Shown here piece after piece: positions 15,908 to 23,172 of a DNA stretch of 26,881 bases. The notes beneath the pieces were generated by a model that was not told where the DNA came from, ran no database searches, and saw only the letters and a program-made list of their open reading frames with translations. How positions within the stretch are numbered: position 1 is the stretch's first letter; each line of letters begins with the position of its first letter. Origin of the DNA: Bacillota bacterium (GTDB lineage: Bacteria; Bacillota; Clostridia; Lachnospirales; Lachnospiraceae); the NCBI GenBank assembly GCA_023411225.1, contig JAEYPA010000147.1, forward strand, positions 1-26,881, written 5' to 3'. The translations under genes and the position numbers were made by a program.

Positions 15908-16265
15908 ACATCCAAAACAAAGTAGTAAGCATTACGATAGTTGAAAAGATATATGTTCAAAATACAGTTCATTAATCTGAAATAAACTGTTGACACATAT
16001 CATATACCGTGATATGATATGTTTATCGGAAGTAAAATAATCTTCTGTTTTATTTAAAACTGAGTGTTCAAAATACTACTCATTAGCAAATTAAAATGCT
16101 ATTGACAAATGAACAGAACTCTGATAAATTAATTTTATAGCCGATTGCCTGTCTTATCTAGGTTGATTATTGACTGAGCTATCGGTAATAAAAAAACAGG
16201 TCGTTCAAAATATTGTTCACACAGTTTGCAAATCACATTTTATTATTTAGAAGGAGGAAATGCAT
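15908..16265. other. Control region upstream of the Smr/HTH operon, with three GTTCA-type repeats
   Basis: This 358-base stretch has no gene. It contains three copies of GTTCAAAATA at 15955-15964, 16066-16075 and 16203-16212. Two of them continue into a second GTTCA twelve bases on, as in GTTCAaaatacaGTTCA. A TTGACA follows the first two copies at nearly the same distance (15990 and 16102). The first TTGACA belongs to a strong promoter carrying a 28-bp palindrome; the second (16102-16107) has a weaker -10 TAAATT at 16125. CCGAT/ATCGG arms (16142 and about 16181) could form an RNA stem. AAGGAGG at 16251 precedes the next gene. Confidence 0.65.
15990..16022 (+). promoter_or_regulatory. Promoter with embedded perfect 28-bp palindromic operator
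   Basis: TTGACA (15990-15995), 17-base spacer, TATGAT (16013-16018). ACATATCATAT (15995-16005) and ATATGATATGT (16012-16022) are perfectly complementary arms around a six-base centre, filling the space between the -35 and -10 boxes. A dimeric repressor bound here would block RNA polymerase. The HTH protein at 16613 is the local candidate for autoregulation. Confidence 0.7.
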
Positions 16266-16598
16266 ATGGGTTGTGAACAAGTATTTGAAAGAATAAAAAT
16301 GATTGTTTGTGGTGAAGATTTGTGGAGACTGCAAGTCACATTAGATAACAGTGGTAAAACACAAGTTCAATTTGATCCGCATGGAATGAGCAGAGCAAAT
16401 GCAAGGAGATATATCAAAAACATAATCGCAATAAATCCATATGCATTTACCCTAGATGTAATACACGGATATAACCGAGGAACTGCTATCAAAGATATGA
16501 TTCGTGAGGATGATTTGAGTAGTAGAGTAATAGAAAAGCATTGCATGGAGAACAATCCTGGTAGGACAATGATATCTGTTTCTACAATGGTTGCGTAA
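16266..16598 (+). CDS. Small Smr-domain-like protein
   Basis: A 110-aa protein. AAGGAGG ends at 16257, so the ATG at 16266 is better spaced than the ATG at 16260. Residues about 33-95 carry the two hallmarks of Smr (MutS2 C-terminal) domains: an LDLHGM-like start written FDPHGMSRANARRYIKNI (His39) and the IHGxGxG-like loop IHGYNRGTAIKDMI (67-80). Smr domains can be DNA or RNA endonucleases, but the glycine loop is only partly kept and the first Leu is Pro, so activity is uncertain. It is the first gene of a three-gene operon, with 14 bases to the HTH gene. Confidence 0.6.
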   Translation: MGCEQVFERIKMIVCGEDLWRLQVTLDNSGKTQVQFDPHGMSRANARRYIKNIIAINPYAFTLDVIHGYNRGTAIKDMIREDDLSSRVIEKHCMENNPGRTMISVSTMVA

Positions 16599-16612
16599 GG
16601 AGGAGAATTATT

Positions 16613-17512
16613 TTGGAGAAAAAAGAGTTGTTTGAAGCGTCAAATAAGATTGAGAAGGAAAAGACTGAGAAAGAAATAGCTATCAGTAAAGTCGCAACGC
16701 TTATAAAGGAGTTAGTTGGTGACAGATCTATTAGAAGAACTGCAGAGGATAGCGGAGTGGCGGCTTCGTATATTACTGGAATTATAAAAGAGAAGTATCT
16801 GCCTAGCGCGGATATACTGAGAAAATTGGCAAGCCCAGGAGCTAATCCTCGTAATGGCATTTCATTAGAAGATTTAATGGTGGCTGCGGGCTATCAGACC
16901 GATTATTTAGAAGAAACTATAAAAGAAGCTGTATATGATGGTATAGAGCTTGAAGAGGATTCTGTACAGAGACGTAATAATAGACGTGATTTGATAGAAG
17001 ATGAATTACAAAGACGTGAAGAAGCAAGAAGAAGACATCTAGAATATAGGAAACTTACAACAAAATTCGAAGCCGTATGTATGGGCGCTATATATCGTGC
17101 TTTAGCTGAGAAGGGAATTTCATATAGCTCTGCAAATGATGTCCAGATAGGTAGAAGAGGCTTTAGAGCGGATTTGGCAATGCATGTTTCTAGGCAACCG
17201 ATACTAGAATGGTGGTTTGATTTTAAATATATTGAAGCAGATAGAAATCGAAGAGGTTTATTTAATCTAAGAAGTATTCTCGGACAGTTTATGTTTGTAG
17301 AGCCTAAGATGGAAAGAAAAATTTCTCTTGTTATAAATAGTAAATTGAGTTTTGAAGAGATTATTTCATATAAGGATTGCTTGGCCTATAGAGGAGATTT
17401 ATCAGTTATCTTGGTTGACGAAGATACTTTATCAGTGGTTGATGAGGTTTACCTCGCTCATTATGAACCTAATTATTCCGGAAAGTATACTTCGGAATTT
17501 ACATTAGTTTAA
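16613..17512 (+). CDS. HTH (XRE-like) protein with C-terminal PD-(D/E)XK-like domain
   Basis: A 299-aa protein starting at TTG, supported by AGGAGG at 16598-16603 and the absence of any nearby ATG. After a short Lys/Glu-rich helix (1-25), an XRE-type helix-turn-helix is visible at about 35-76 (SIRRTAEDSGVAASYITGII, then LPSADILRKLA). A charged coiled-coil-like stretch spans 115-150. The C-terminal domain has RADLAM (Asp187) and WWFDFKYI (Asp203-x-Lys205), a spacing compatible with a PD-(D/E)XK nuclease core. It may be a DNA-binding nuclease, or a regulator using a nuclease-like fold as sensor. It could bind the palindrome at 15995-16022. The nuclease-fold call is tentative; the HTH is more secure. 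Confidence 0.65.
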   Translation: MEKKELFEASNKIEKEKTEKEIAISKVATLIKELVGDRSIRRTAEDSGVAASYITGIIKEKYLPSADILRKLASPGANPRNGISLEDLMVAAGYQTDYLEETIKEAVYDGIELEEDSVQRRNNRRDLIEDELQRREEARRRHLEYRKLTTKFEAVCMGAIYRALAEKGISYSSANDVQIGRRGFRADLAMHVSRQPILEWWFDFKYIEADRNRRGLFNLRSILGQFMFVEPKMERKISLVINSKLSFEEIISYKDCLAYRGDLSVILVDEDTLSVVDEVYLAHYEPNYSGKYTSEFTLV

Positions 17513-17519
17513 ATCACTT

Positions 17520-17542
17520 TATGGGGGTTTGACACCCCCATA
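17520..17542 (+). terminator. GC-rich intercistronic hairpin without T-run
   Basis: TGGGGGT (17522-17528) and ACCCCCA (17534-17540) form a perfect stem around TTGAC, extended by two A-T pairs. It lies eight bases after the HTH gene and before the ribosome site of the next gene. The tail TAATAAG is not T-rich, so it is more likely a partial terminator or RNA-stabilising end. Confidence 0.5.
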
Positions 17543-17579
17543 ATAAGAAAATTATTAAAATGCAAAGGAGAATGATAGT

Positions 17580-18425
17580 ATGGGAAAATATTTTATTGAG
17601 GAAGTTAAGTGTGGGTGTTCAAATGGTGGAATGGCATGTGGACCAGTAAGTGGTACAGTTAATGTAGCGCTTAAATTTACAAAAGATGGAGTAACAAAAT
17701 GGCTTACCAATTCAGAGTATGGCGGTATTCCTAATTTTTATCTTACAGATGAAAGTATATTTGAGAAATTAATTGAGGATGATTTGGATGACGATTTTGT
17801 TGATTTTATGAGTAGAAGTTTTATTGATGAATTTGACGGAATTAAATTAGGTGAATATGACGAGATAGAGGAATCACTTAATGAAAATCAGGAGAATCCT
17901 GCAGTTGATTTAATAGAGTACATTGTCGAACTTACAAGATGTGATGATGAGGATGTTGATGCTTATATAGAGGCTGCTACTGGAAAATATGCGAATGAAG
18001 TAAATGTATTCTCAGGGGAAGTTCTAGATTTTGCTTCCATGAATGAAGAAGAGATATTTTTAAATAGATTATATATAGAAGCTAATGATGAAAAAAGCTA
18101 TGTATTTAAGGATATGGATGCGGATATGCAAAAGCAGATTAGACGTGATTTAAGAAACGTTATTGCAGCTTGTCCGGATGGATATGAAGAATGGAAGAAG
18201 AGTTTCCTTGAATCAAATATGGAAGAGCTGAAAGGTACAAAGATGATTACTTGTCGCTATATGTTTGCCGGTATCGGTAGTTATACAGAGACTATGCCAG
18301 AGGATAAACTTGATGGTTTTAAGAGGTGGATTGATGGAAATGGTTCTGCCTTTTTAGGTGAAGTAAGAGAAGCAACCGCAGATGAGATTAAATCCTATAT
18401 TGCGTTATGTGTATTCGATGAGTAG
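17580..18425 (+). CDS. Acidic protein of unknown function
   Basis: A 281-aa protein I do not recognise. AAGGAG lies ten bases before the ATG. The N-terminus is Cys/Gly-rich (CGCSNGGMACG, Cys at 11, 13 and 20), which could bind a metal but lacks a standard spacing. The middle is strongly acidic (DDLDDDFVDF and DEIEESLNENQENP, about 75-110), and the C-terminal half is helical with AACPDGYEEWKKSFLES. No signal peptide or membrane segment is present. It follows the Smr and HTH genes in the same orientation with a hairpin between, so it may be the third member of that unit or an immunity/antitoxin-like partner; this is guesswork. Confidence 0.6.
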   Translation: MGKYFIEEVKCGCSNGGMACGPVSGTVNVALKFTKDGVTKWLTNSEYGGIPNFYLTDESIFEKLIEDDLDDDFVDFMSRSFIDEFDGIKLGEYDEIEESLNENQENPAVDLIEYIVELTRCDDEDVDAYIEAATGKYANEVNVFSGEVLDFASMNEEEIFLNRLYIEANDEKSYVFKDMDADMQKQIRRDLRNVIAACPDGYEEWKKSFLESNMEELKGTKMITCRYMFAGIGSYTETMPEDKLDGFKRWIDGNGSAFLGEVREATADEIKSYIALCVFDE

Positions 18426-18621
18426 TATTTTCGTCGCAGTTATACTAGGATTGGCTACTGTATATTGAATTATTTCGAAATAATCCCTGCTAGATACATA
18501 TTAGAGGCTCAACTTATGTACAAGAAAAAATCCTATTCATGTGTTACGACAGGATACTAGTATAGATGAGGATAAGGATTGCATGTAGAAGAGTTAAGTG
18601 AAGAGAATATGATGAGAATTG

Positions 18622-18662
18622 GCCCATGTGGCCTCCAGAGAGGAGGGACATGGGCTGTTTTA
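18622..18662 (+). terminator. Terminator-like hairpin
   Basis: GCCCATGT pairs with ACATGGGC, and inside it CCTCC pairs with GGAGG around a small loop. TGTTTTAG follows. It would end transcripts from the acidic-protein gene about 200 bases upstream, or from a short unannotated RNA. Confidence 0.6.
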
Positions 18663-18786
18663 GTGGGGGGAGTTTACGTCGCTTTATGGGTTGATTTTGT
18701 CCGCACCCTCAGTCATGTAAACTGGAATTTGCTTTAGTATTTAACATATAGAGATTGTTTATGTGTCAGTATACAAATAGAATCGA

Positions 18787-18815
18787 TTGACTTACTATAT
18801 CAATGGGATTAAAAT
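18787..18815 (+). promoter_or_regulatory. Promoter for the secreted-peptide / ABC operon
   Basis: TTGACT (18787-18792), exactly 17 bases, TAAAAT (18810-18815). It would give a leader of about 305 bases before the peptide gene at 19130, containing the short open frame at 18966 and the hairpin at 19010. No nearer promoter was convincing. Confidence 0.6.
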
Positions 18816-18965
18816 ATAAGAAAATTCCAAAATTTTACAACCCTATTTTAAAAGTAGAAGAACTCGCAACAGACAGAGATTGAAGTAATGTATAAGTTGA
18901 ATGAAACATGTATTAAATAAAAATAGTCTTTTGTATCTATTATTTTGATGAGAAGAGGTGAGAGA

Positions 18966-19053
18966 ATGTATATGAGGTCTGTAATATTTGCAGAGACTAT
19001 GATTTAAAATAGCGTTCTTTCAATGTGATAGTGGAATACTAAAAAGAGCGCTA
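18966..19053 (+). promoter_or_regulatory. Possible leader peptide followed by hairpin
   Basis: An ATG at 18966 preceded by AGAGGTGAG opens a 13-codon frame (MYMRSVIFAETMI, stop at 19005-19007). Two bases later TAGCGTTCTTT (19010-19020) pairs with AAAGAGCGCTA (19043-19053) with one G-U pair. A translated mini-ORF directly before a hairpin is the layout of an attenuator, though no T-run is seen. Confidence 0.4.
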
Positions 19054-19129
19054 AACAAGATTATTACTTTATATTTAACGTGTAATAGTATCTAGAACGA
19101 CTTTTTATTAAGAGGAAAGAAGGTTTAAC

Positions 19130-19489
19130 ATGAAAAAAATATTACTCAAAAGTAAAAAAGTAGTTACTACATTTGTATTAGTTTTTGTGGCAGTATGTAT
19201 GATTGCACCTGTTGCACTAGCAAGTAATAATATTACGAAATATGGTTCAAGATTATATAATTCATCTGGATATCGAAGTCATACTAAGGTAATAGCATAT
19301 GATAACAATGGAGTAGGACTTTATACAGTTACGTATGCTCAAATCGGGGTTCAGGAGAATTATGGTTATGGTTATGGCACATCGAATACGACTACACAAT
19401 ATGAAGGAAAAATCAATGCATGGCATGCATATGGTATTGGAGGATTTGACTTAAATGATTATTACGAGACACTATGGATGAAAAATTAA
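19130..19489 (+). CDS. Small secreted protein, lactococcin 972-like bacteriocin candidate
   Basis: A 119-aa precursor. AAGG lies seven bases before the ATG. A signal peptide (MKKILLKSKK, hydrophobic 11-28, ALA cleavage after residue 31) releases an 88-aa mature protein without cysteines, rich in Tyr, Gly, Asn and Thr. YNSSGYRSHTKVIAYDNNG and the aromatic end DYYETLW resemble the SNYYH..KTH..V core and YYxxW-type end of lactococcin 972 family bacteriocins, which block cell-wall synthesis at lipid II. The downstream permease/lipoprotein/ATPase/permease module is the usual companion of such peptides. The resemblance is seen by eye and is moderate; an unrelated exported peptide remains possible. 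Confidence 0.6.
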   Translation: MKKILLKSKKVVTTFVLVFVAVCMIAPVALASNNITKYGSRLYNSSGYRSHTKVIAYDNNGVGLYTVTYAQIGVQENYGYGYGTSNTTTQYEGKINAWHAYGIGGFDLNDYYETLWMKN

Positions 19490-19508
19490 TATAGTTGAGT
19501 GAACTACA

Positions 19509-19540
19509 TATTCGTCGGTGGTAGGCGCCACCGACGAATA
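19509..19540 (+). terminator. Perfect 13-bp hairpin between the peptide and ABC genes
   Basis: TATTCGTCGGTGG and CCACCGACGAATA pair perfectly around TAGGCG. No T-run follows, so readthrough into the ABC genes is expected. The element likely protects or terminates part of the transcript, allowing more peptide than transporter to be made. Confidence 0.6.
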
Positions 19541-19570
19541 GCTATATGCGGTTAGATCTAGGAGGGGGAT

Positions 19571-20914
19571 ATGCGTAAAATGAAATTTATAGCGGAGGAA
19601 TTTCTTCGAAGCTTCCGAAAAAGCCTCTTTAAAAATATACTCTTAATGCTTATGCTTTCCATAAGTCTTGTCATGGCTGTAATCATGTGTTCTTATTATT
19701 TTGATCTGGGAGACCGTTATTCCGATATGAATGTACATATTGGAGACAGCTCATGGCAAACGATGGCCTTGGGCCTAGATCGGGATGAGTTTACCAATAG
19801 TTTTACTACTGTTGCTGGATGCCGGAATATGATGAATTACTACGAGACTCTTAGTTCTTCTGCTGAATATCCTATGTTCTCGGCAAACACACAGCAGGGT
19901 GTCTATTTGAGAGAAGATGAGGTGCAACATCTTTTTGGTGACAGAAGTTATCAAAGTTTTCTTGATAAAGATCAACCAGAATCAGTATCAGCAGTCTTTG
20001 GGGATGAGACATGTAGTGTTCTGTGCTTCTCCAGTGCACAGATTGATCTTAAGGCTTATAAGCTGTTTGGGTTAAGGACAGACGAGGGAGAAGGCTTTAC
20101 AAAAGAGAATATGACTATTGAAAAGGCGTCGGATCCAATTCCTGTTTTACTTGGATATGATTATAAAGGAATCCTTCATATAGGTGATACGATGGAAATC
20201 AATTTCTGGAATTACATTTACCCGTGCAGGGTAGTTGGAATACTGGAAAAAGGAGCAACATTTCCAGAAGCAGGGGATACTAAAGGTGAGATGTGTCAGT
20301 TAGATCCGATTCTTCTTTTTCCCTATGGAATTAGACTTTTGGAGAATCCCACGGATGTAAAAGACATTGCAAGATATGCTATTAACGATTTTACAGCGTT
20401 GGAAGATGGTGTCGTTCAGATTATGGATGATAAGAAACTGAATGAACAAGTGGGGGCATTTAGGGATATTGGACAGAAATTTGGATTGCCACCAGTCCGT
20501 ATGAATGGTACTTCCATGGGAGTCAATCTTTTGCGTAAGGAATCAGACACTACGGTTCAAATTTTACTTATGTTAACGGTTGTTCTACTCTGCTTTACTT
20601 TTTATGGGCTTTTTGTAACTTTTTATGACAAGATACAGTCCAATAGCAGAGTCTATGGAATCTATCTCATGAATGGTTGTTCCCTGGGCATGATACTTCT
20701 TTCCTGCCTGTTGGAGATTGTAGTAATCTTACTTCCATCATTTCTAATCAGCAGATATATATTTACAAACCAATTTCTAGGCTATTATCACATTGATGTA
20801 ATCATGAAGGGGGTATGTGGATTTGTCGGGATGGCGTTTCTTACTGGTGCCGGATTTATTGTGTTTTTGATGCGCGGAGTAGATACAGAACATTTAATCA
20901 GACAGAAGGAGTAA
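19571..20914 (+). CDS. FtsX/MacB-like ABC transporter permease
   Basis: A 447-aa membrane protein with the MacB/FtsX layout: one N-terminal membrane helix (about 20-42), a large extracellular domain (about 45-320), then three helices (about 325-347, 370-395 and 410-433). The ATG follows AGGAGGGGG. Such permeases pair with a LolD/MacB-type ATPase, here encoded at 21416, and act in peptide export, self-protection or envelope stress rather than classic import. The gene is 4 bases from the lipoprotein gene, so all four transporter genes form one operon behind the peptide gene. I infer a role in immunity to, or handling of, the secreted peptide. Confidence 0.8.
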   Translation: MRKMKFIAEEFLRSFRKSLFKNILLMLMLSISLVMAVIMCSYYFDLGDRYSDMNVHIGDSSWQTMALGLDRDEFTNSFTTVAGCRNMMNYYETLSSSAEYPMFSANTQQGVYLREDEVQHLFGDRSYQSFLDKDQPESVSAVFGDETCSVLCFSSAQIDLKAYKLFGLRTDEGEGFTKENMTIEKASDPIPVLLGYDYKGILHIGDTMEINFWNYIYPCRVVGILEKGATFPEAGDTKGEMCQLDPILLFPYGIRLLENPTDVKDIARYAINDFTALEDGVVQIMDDKKLNEQVGAFRDIGQKFGLPPVRMNGTSMGVNLLRKESDTTVQILLMLTVVLLCFTFYGLFVTFYDKIQSNSRVYGIYLMNGCSLGMILLSCLLEIVVILLPSFLISRYIFTNQFLGYYHIDVIMKGVCGFVGMAFLTGAGFIVFLMRGVDTEHLIRQKE

Positions 20915-20918
20915 AGGA

Positions 20919-21392
20919 ATGCAGAAATATTTTAAGTATTGCCTAGTAGTAATTTTGATATTTTTTACCGCCGGATGTAATTCAAATAACTATGATGCAA
21001 TGGTAGAAAACCATAAAGCAATGGATCTGTACCGTGATGGTGTCTGGGAGGTACGATACATAAAAGAAGCTGCAAATTCTGCAACCTCTGAAACAGTCAT
21101 TACGTTATCTATTGATGTGTTAAAGGATATGACTGAGGAGGATATATTAACGGTATTAGATTATTATGAATTCACGAGAAATGCTGCCTGGGATGCGAAT
21201 CAATCTTATGTAGGGGAAAGAGAATCTGATTATTCTTGTTATGCTGTATTCTATAAGAACAATACAAATGAGGAGATTCGAAGGATTAAATATTGTAATG
21301 GAAAAGAAGTAGTTCCGTCAGAGGAAGACAAATGGGAGTTTGCCCCTCCAGAACTCCGTTCAAGTGATGTGGAAAAAGGAGAGACGCCATAA
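20919..21392 (+). CDS. Small lipoprotein of the ABC operon
   Basis: A 157-aa precursor with a Lys/Tyr start, a hydrophobic stretch and lipobox FTAGC, Cys20 being the lipidated residue. The mature part has no domain I recognise; it is acidic with Tyr-rich segments (DYYEFTRNAAWD) and two further cysteines (near 107 and 126) that might pair. AAGGAG precedes the ATG. Lying inside the permease/ATPase operon behind a bacteriocin-like gene, it is a good candidate for a membrane-anchored immunity or accessory protein. That role is inferred from position only. Confidence 0.7.
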   Translation: MQKYFKYCLVVILIFFTAGCNSNNYDAMVENHKAMDLYRDGVWEVRYIKEAANSATSETVITLSIDVLKDMTEEDILTVLDYYEFTRNAAWDANQSYVGERESDYSCYAVFYKNNTNEEIRRIKYCNGKEVVPSEEDKWEFAPPELRSSDVEKGETP

Positions 21393-21415
21393 TCAAGGGG
21401 AGGACGACAAGGATA

Positions 21416-22135
21416 GTGGACGAAGTTATGATAGAAATAAAAAATGTATGTAAAGCTTTTGGCAAAAAAGAAGCTCGTGTGGAGGCATTGCGAGGAATGA
21501 ATCTTTTCATCCGTGAAGGCGAAATGGTAGCAATCATGGGCAAGAGTGGGTCTGGAAAATCAACCCTGCTCAATGTACTTGGAGGTATGATGTCAATTGA
21601 CAGCGGCGAATATCTATATGATGGGAAAACAGTCAATTTTAAAAGCCAGAAAGAACTGACAAGATTCCGCCGGGATGAGATTGGTTTTGTGTTGCAGTAT
21701 TTTGCCCTGGTGGATGATCTGAATGTGTTTCAGAATGTTGCACTTCCCCTGAAATACCAGGGGTATTCAGGAAGAAAAATAAAGAAAATGGTGTTATCTT
21801 CTCTACTGGAATTGGGAATAGTAAGTAAAGCAAAAGCATATCCCTATGAATTATCCGGTGGACAGCAGCAGAGAGTTGCAATCGCGAGAGCAATTGTAAA
21901 GCAGCCGCGGGTCATTCTGGCAGATGAACCAACTGGAGCATTGGATGAAGCCACAGGTGAGGAAGTTCAGGAAATCTTTAAGGAACTGAATAAAAAAGGG
22001 AAAACGGTTATTGTTGTAACCCATGATGCTAAGGTGGCAGGAAACTGCCAACGAATCATTTATGTTAAGGATGGCATGGTGCAAGATGCAGAAGTTCCTA
22101 TTTACAGTGCTAAGGATAAAGGAGGGAGCCTATGA
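21416..22135 (+). CDS. ABC transporter ATP-binding protein (LolD/MacB-type)
   Basis: A 239-aa cytoplasmic ATPase. Seen: Walker A GKSGSGKST (42-50), Q-loop FVLQYFALVDDLNVFQNV, signature LSGGQQQR (146-153), Walker B VILADEPTGALD (166-177) and the switch His203 in VTHD. The length and the DEPTGALD motif are typical of the LolD/MacB/FtsE group that partners FtsX-like permeases. The start is uncertain: GTG 21416 has AAGG very close and GGGGAGG farther upstream, while ATG 21428 lies 14 bases from AAGGA. It ends in an ATGA overlap with the second permease gene, so the two are translationally coupled. Confidence 0.9.
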   Translation: MDEVMIEIKNVCKAFGKKEARVEALRGMNLFIREGEMVAIMGKSGSGKSTLLNVLGGMMSIDSGEYLYDGKTVNFKSQKELTRFRRDEIGFVLQYFALVDDLNVFQNVALPLKYQGYSGRKIKKMVLSSLLELGIVSKAKAYPYELSGGQQQRVAIARAIVKQPRVILADEPTGALDEATGEEVQEIFKELNKKGKTVIVVTHDAKVAGNCQRIIYVKDGMVQDAEVPIYSAKDKGGSL

Positions 22136-23160
22136 TAATTGCAGGTAGAAGGATTCCAAAGGGAAATATTCTTCTGCTTTTCAGCTTTACCGCCATTTCC
22201 GTGTGCCTTCTACTGATTGTATGTGCAACCCGTGCTGAACGCAGAAATACCCAGAGCCAGAATGGTCTATACACAGGTCATCAGAAGAGATTTTCCATTG
22301 GTTATGCAACCAAGGATAATCTATGGGAGGATGTAATTCCAAAGCTAACATCTGGCTATCATGATTTTGCTATTTATGTACCCTTAGAAGATCCCAATAT
22401 TGTGATGAGAGGAATCTTTGTTCAGGGTGAAGTGGAAAGCCCTCCAATGCTTCAGGGAAGCTATTTTGATGCATCTACCTCTTGGTCAGGCCACCCAACA
22501 CTTGTCCTTGGAAAACAGTTTCAAAAGGATATAAGAATACGGAATCATAAAATGTATTATACCTATCAAGGTGTGGAATACGAAGTGATTGGAATAATGG
22601 GAACCGAGGACGAGAGTCGGATCAATCACATGATTATGATGGACTTTAAGTCTGCAGTCCGGATTACGGGAATTAATACACAATACATGCTTGATACCAA
22701 AAAGGAATCCCATATACTCTCGATTGGTCAGGCGATGTGTAGACAATTTCATTCCCCTGCCGAAGTAGTGATTATGTTACAGAAAGGGGAGTATAAAGAG
22801 CCTTTGGTTACCAGGTTATTCTCCAGTGATGTCATTTTGGATACGATGTATGTTATGATTTTTATCAGTTTCTTTCTTAGTACCATACTTGTAACCTTTA
22901 TATGGCTTCGTTTAAGGTGGCAGTTATTATTTGCATGCTCTCTTTTTGGATATGAAAAACGTTTCAAACGTTTAGAGATTGCCAAACGATTTTATCTGGT
23001 TGCAGGGGTGGGTTTTGCAACAGGTTTGCTTCTGCTGGTGTTAATCTCAAGGATGGTGCCAGACATACATATGATAGGTATGGATGTACTTCAGGCATTT
23101 GGAATGACAATAGGCTTGGGGTCGGTGATATTATTTTTCTGCTATGCGTTGGCTGGGTAA
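22132..23160 (+). CDS. FtsX-like ABC permease, possibly truncated at its C-terminus
   Basis: A 342-aa membrane protein with one N-terminal helix (about 12-31), an extracellular domain (about 35-235) and three C-terminal helices (about 237-258, 287-308, 318-341). AAAGGAGGGAGCC precedes the ATG, which overlaps the ATPase stop. It probably forms a heterodimer with the first permease. The protein stops at FFCYALAG directly at the end of its last helix, without the short charged tail of its partner. The DNA from about here onward reads as a decayed tyrosine recombinase, whose conserved HTFCT..A segment FFCYALAG also resembles. The 3' end may therefore be a fusion with foreign DNA. Confidence 0.75.
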   Translation: MIIAGRRIPKGNILLLFSFTAISVCLLLIVCATRAERRNTQSQNGLYTGHQKRFSIGYATKDNLWEDVIPKLTSGYHDFAIYVPLEDPNIVMRGIFVQGEVESPPMLQGSYFDASTSWSGHPTLVLGKQFQKDIRIRNHKMYYTYQGVEYEVIGIMGTEDESRINHMIMMDFKSAVRITGINTQYMLDTKKESHILSIGQAMCRQFHSPAEVVIMLQKGEYKEPLVTRLFSSDVILDTMYVMIFISFFLSTILVTFIWLRLRWQLLFACSLFGYEKRFKRLEIAKRFYLVAGVGFATGLLLLVLISRMVPDIHMIGMDVLQAFGMTIGLGSVILFFCYALAG

Positions 23161-23172
23161 CTAAAGTTCCGA

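Larger units (their letters stand above)
18426..19129. other. Long non-coding stretch with hairpins, a promoter and a possible leader peptide
   Basis: No convincing gene in about 700 bases. In order it holds a perfect 16-bp palindrome (ATTATTTCGAAATAAT, 18469-18484), a strong terminator-like hairpin (18622-18662), a promoter (18787-18815), a 13-codon open frame with a good ribosome site (18966-19007) and an 11-bp hairpin (19010-19053) before the secreted-peptide gene. A 42-codon frame starting at tandem ATGs (18609/18612) runs through the 18622 hairpin and has only a weak ribosome site, so I do not call it a gene. Confidence 0.65.

Noticed and set aside
15955..16212. Three GTTCAAAATA repeats considered as a CRISPR or iteron array
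   Set aside because: Only three copies, unequal spacing (111 and 137 bases), units too short for CRISPR, and no replication gene nearby; a regulatory role fits better.
18609..18737. 42-codon frame starting at tandem ATGs
   Set aside because: Runs through a strong hairpin and has only a weak ribosome site; no homology that I recognise.
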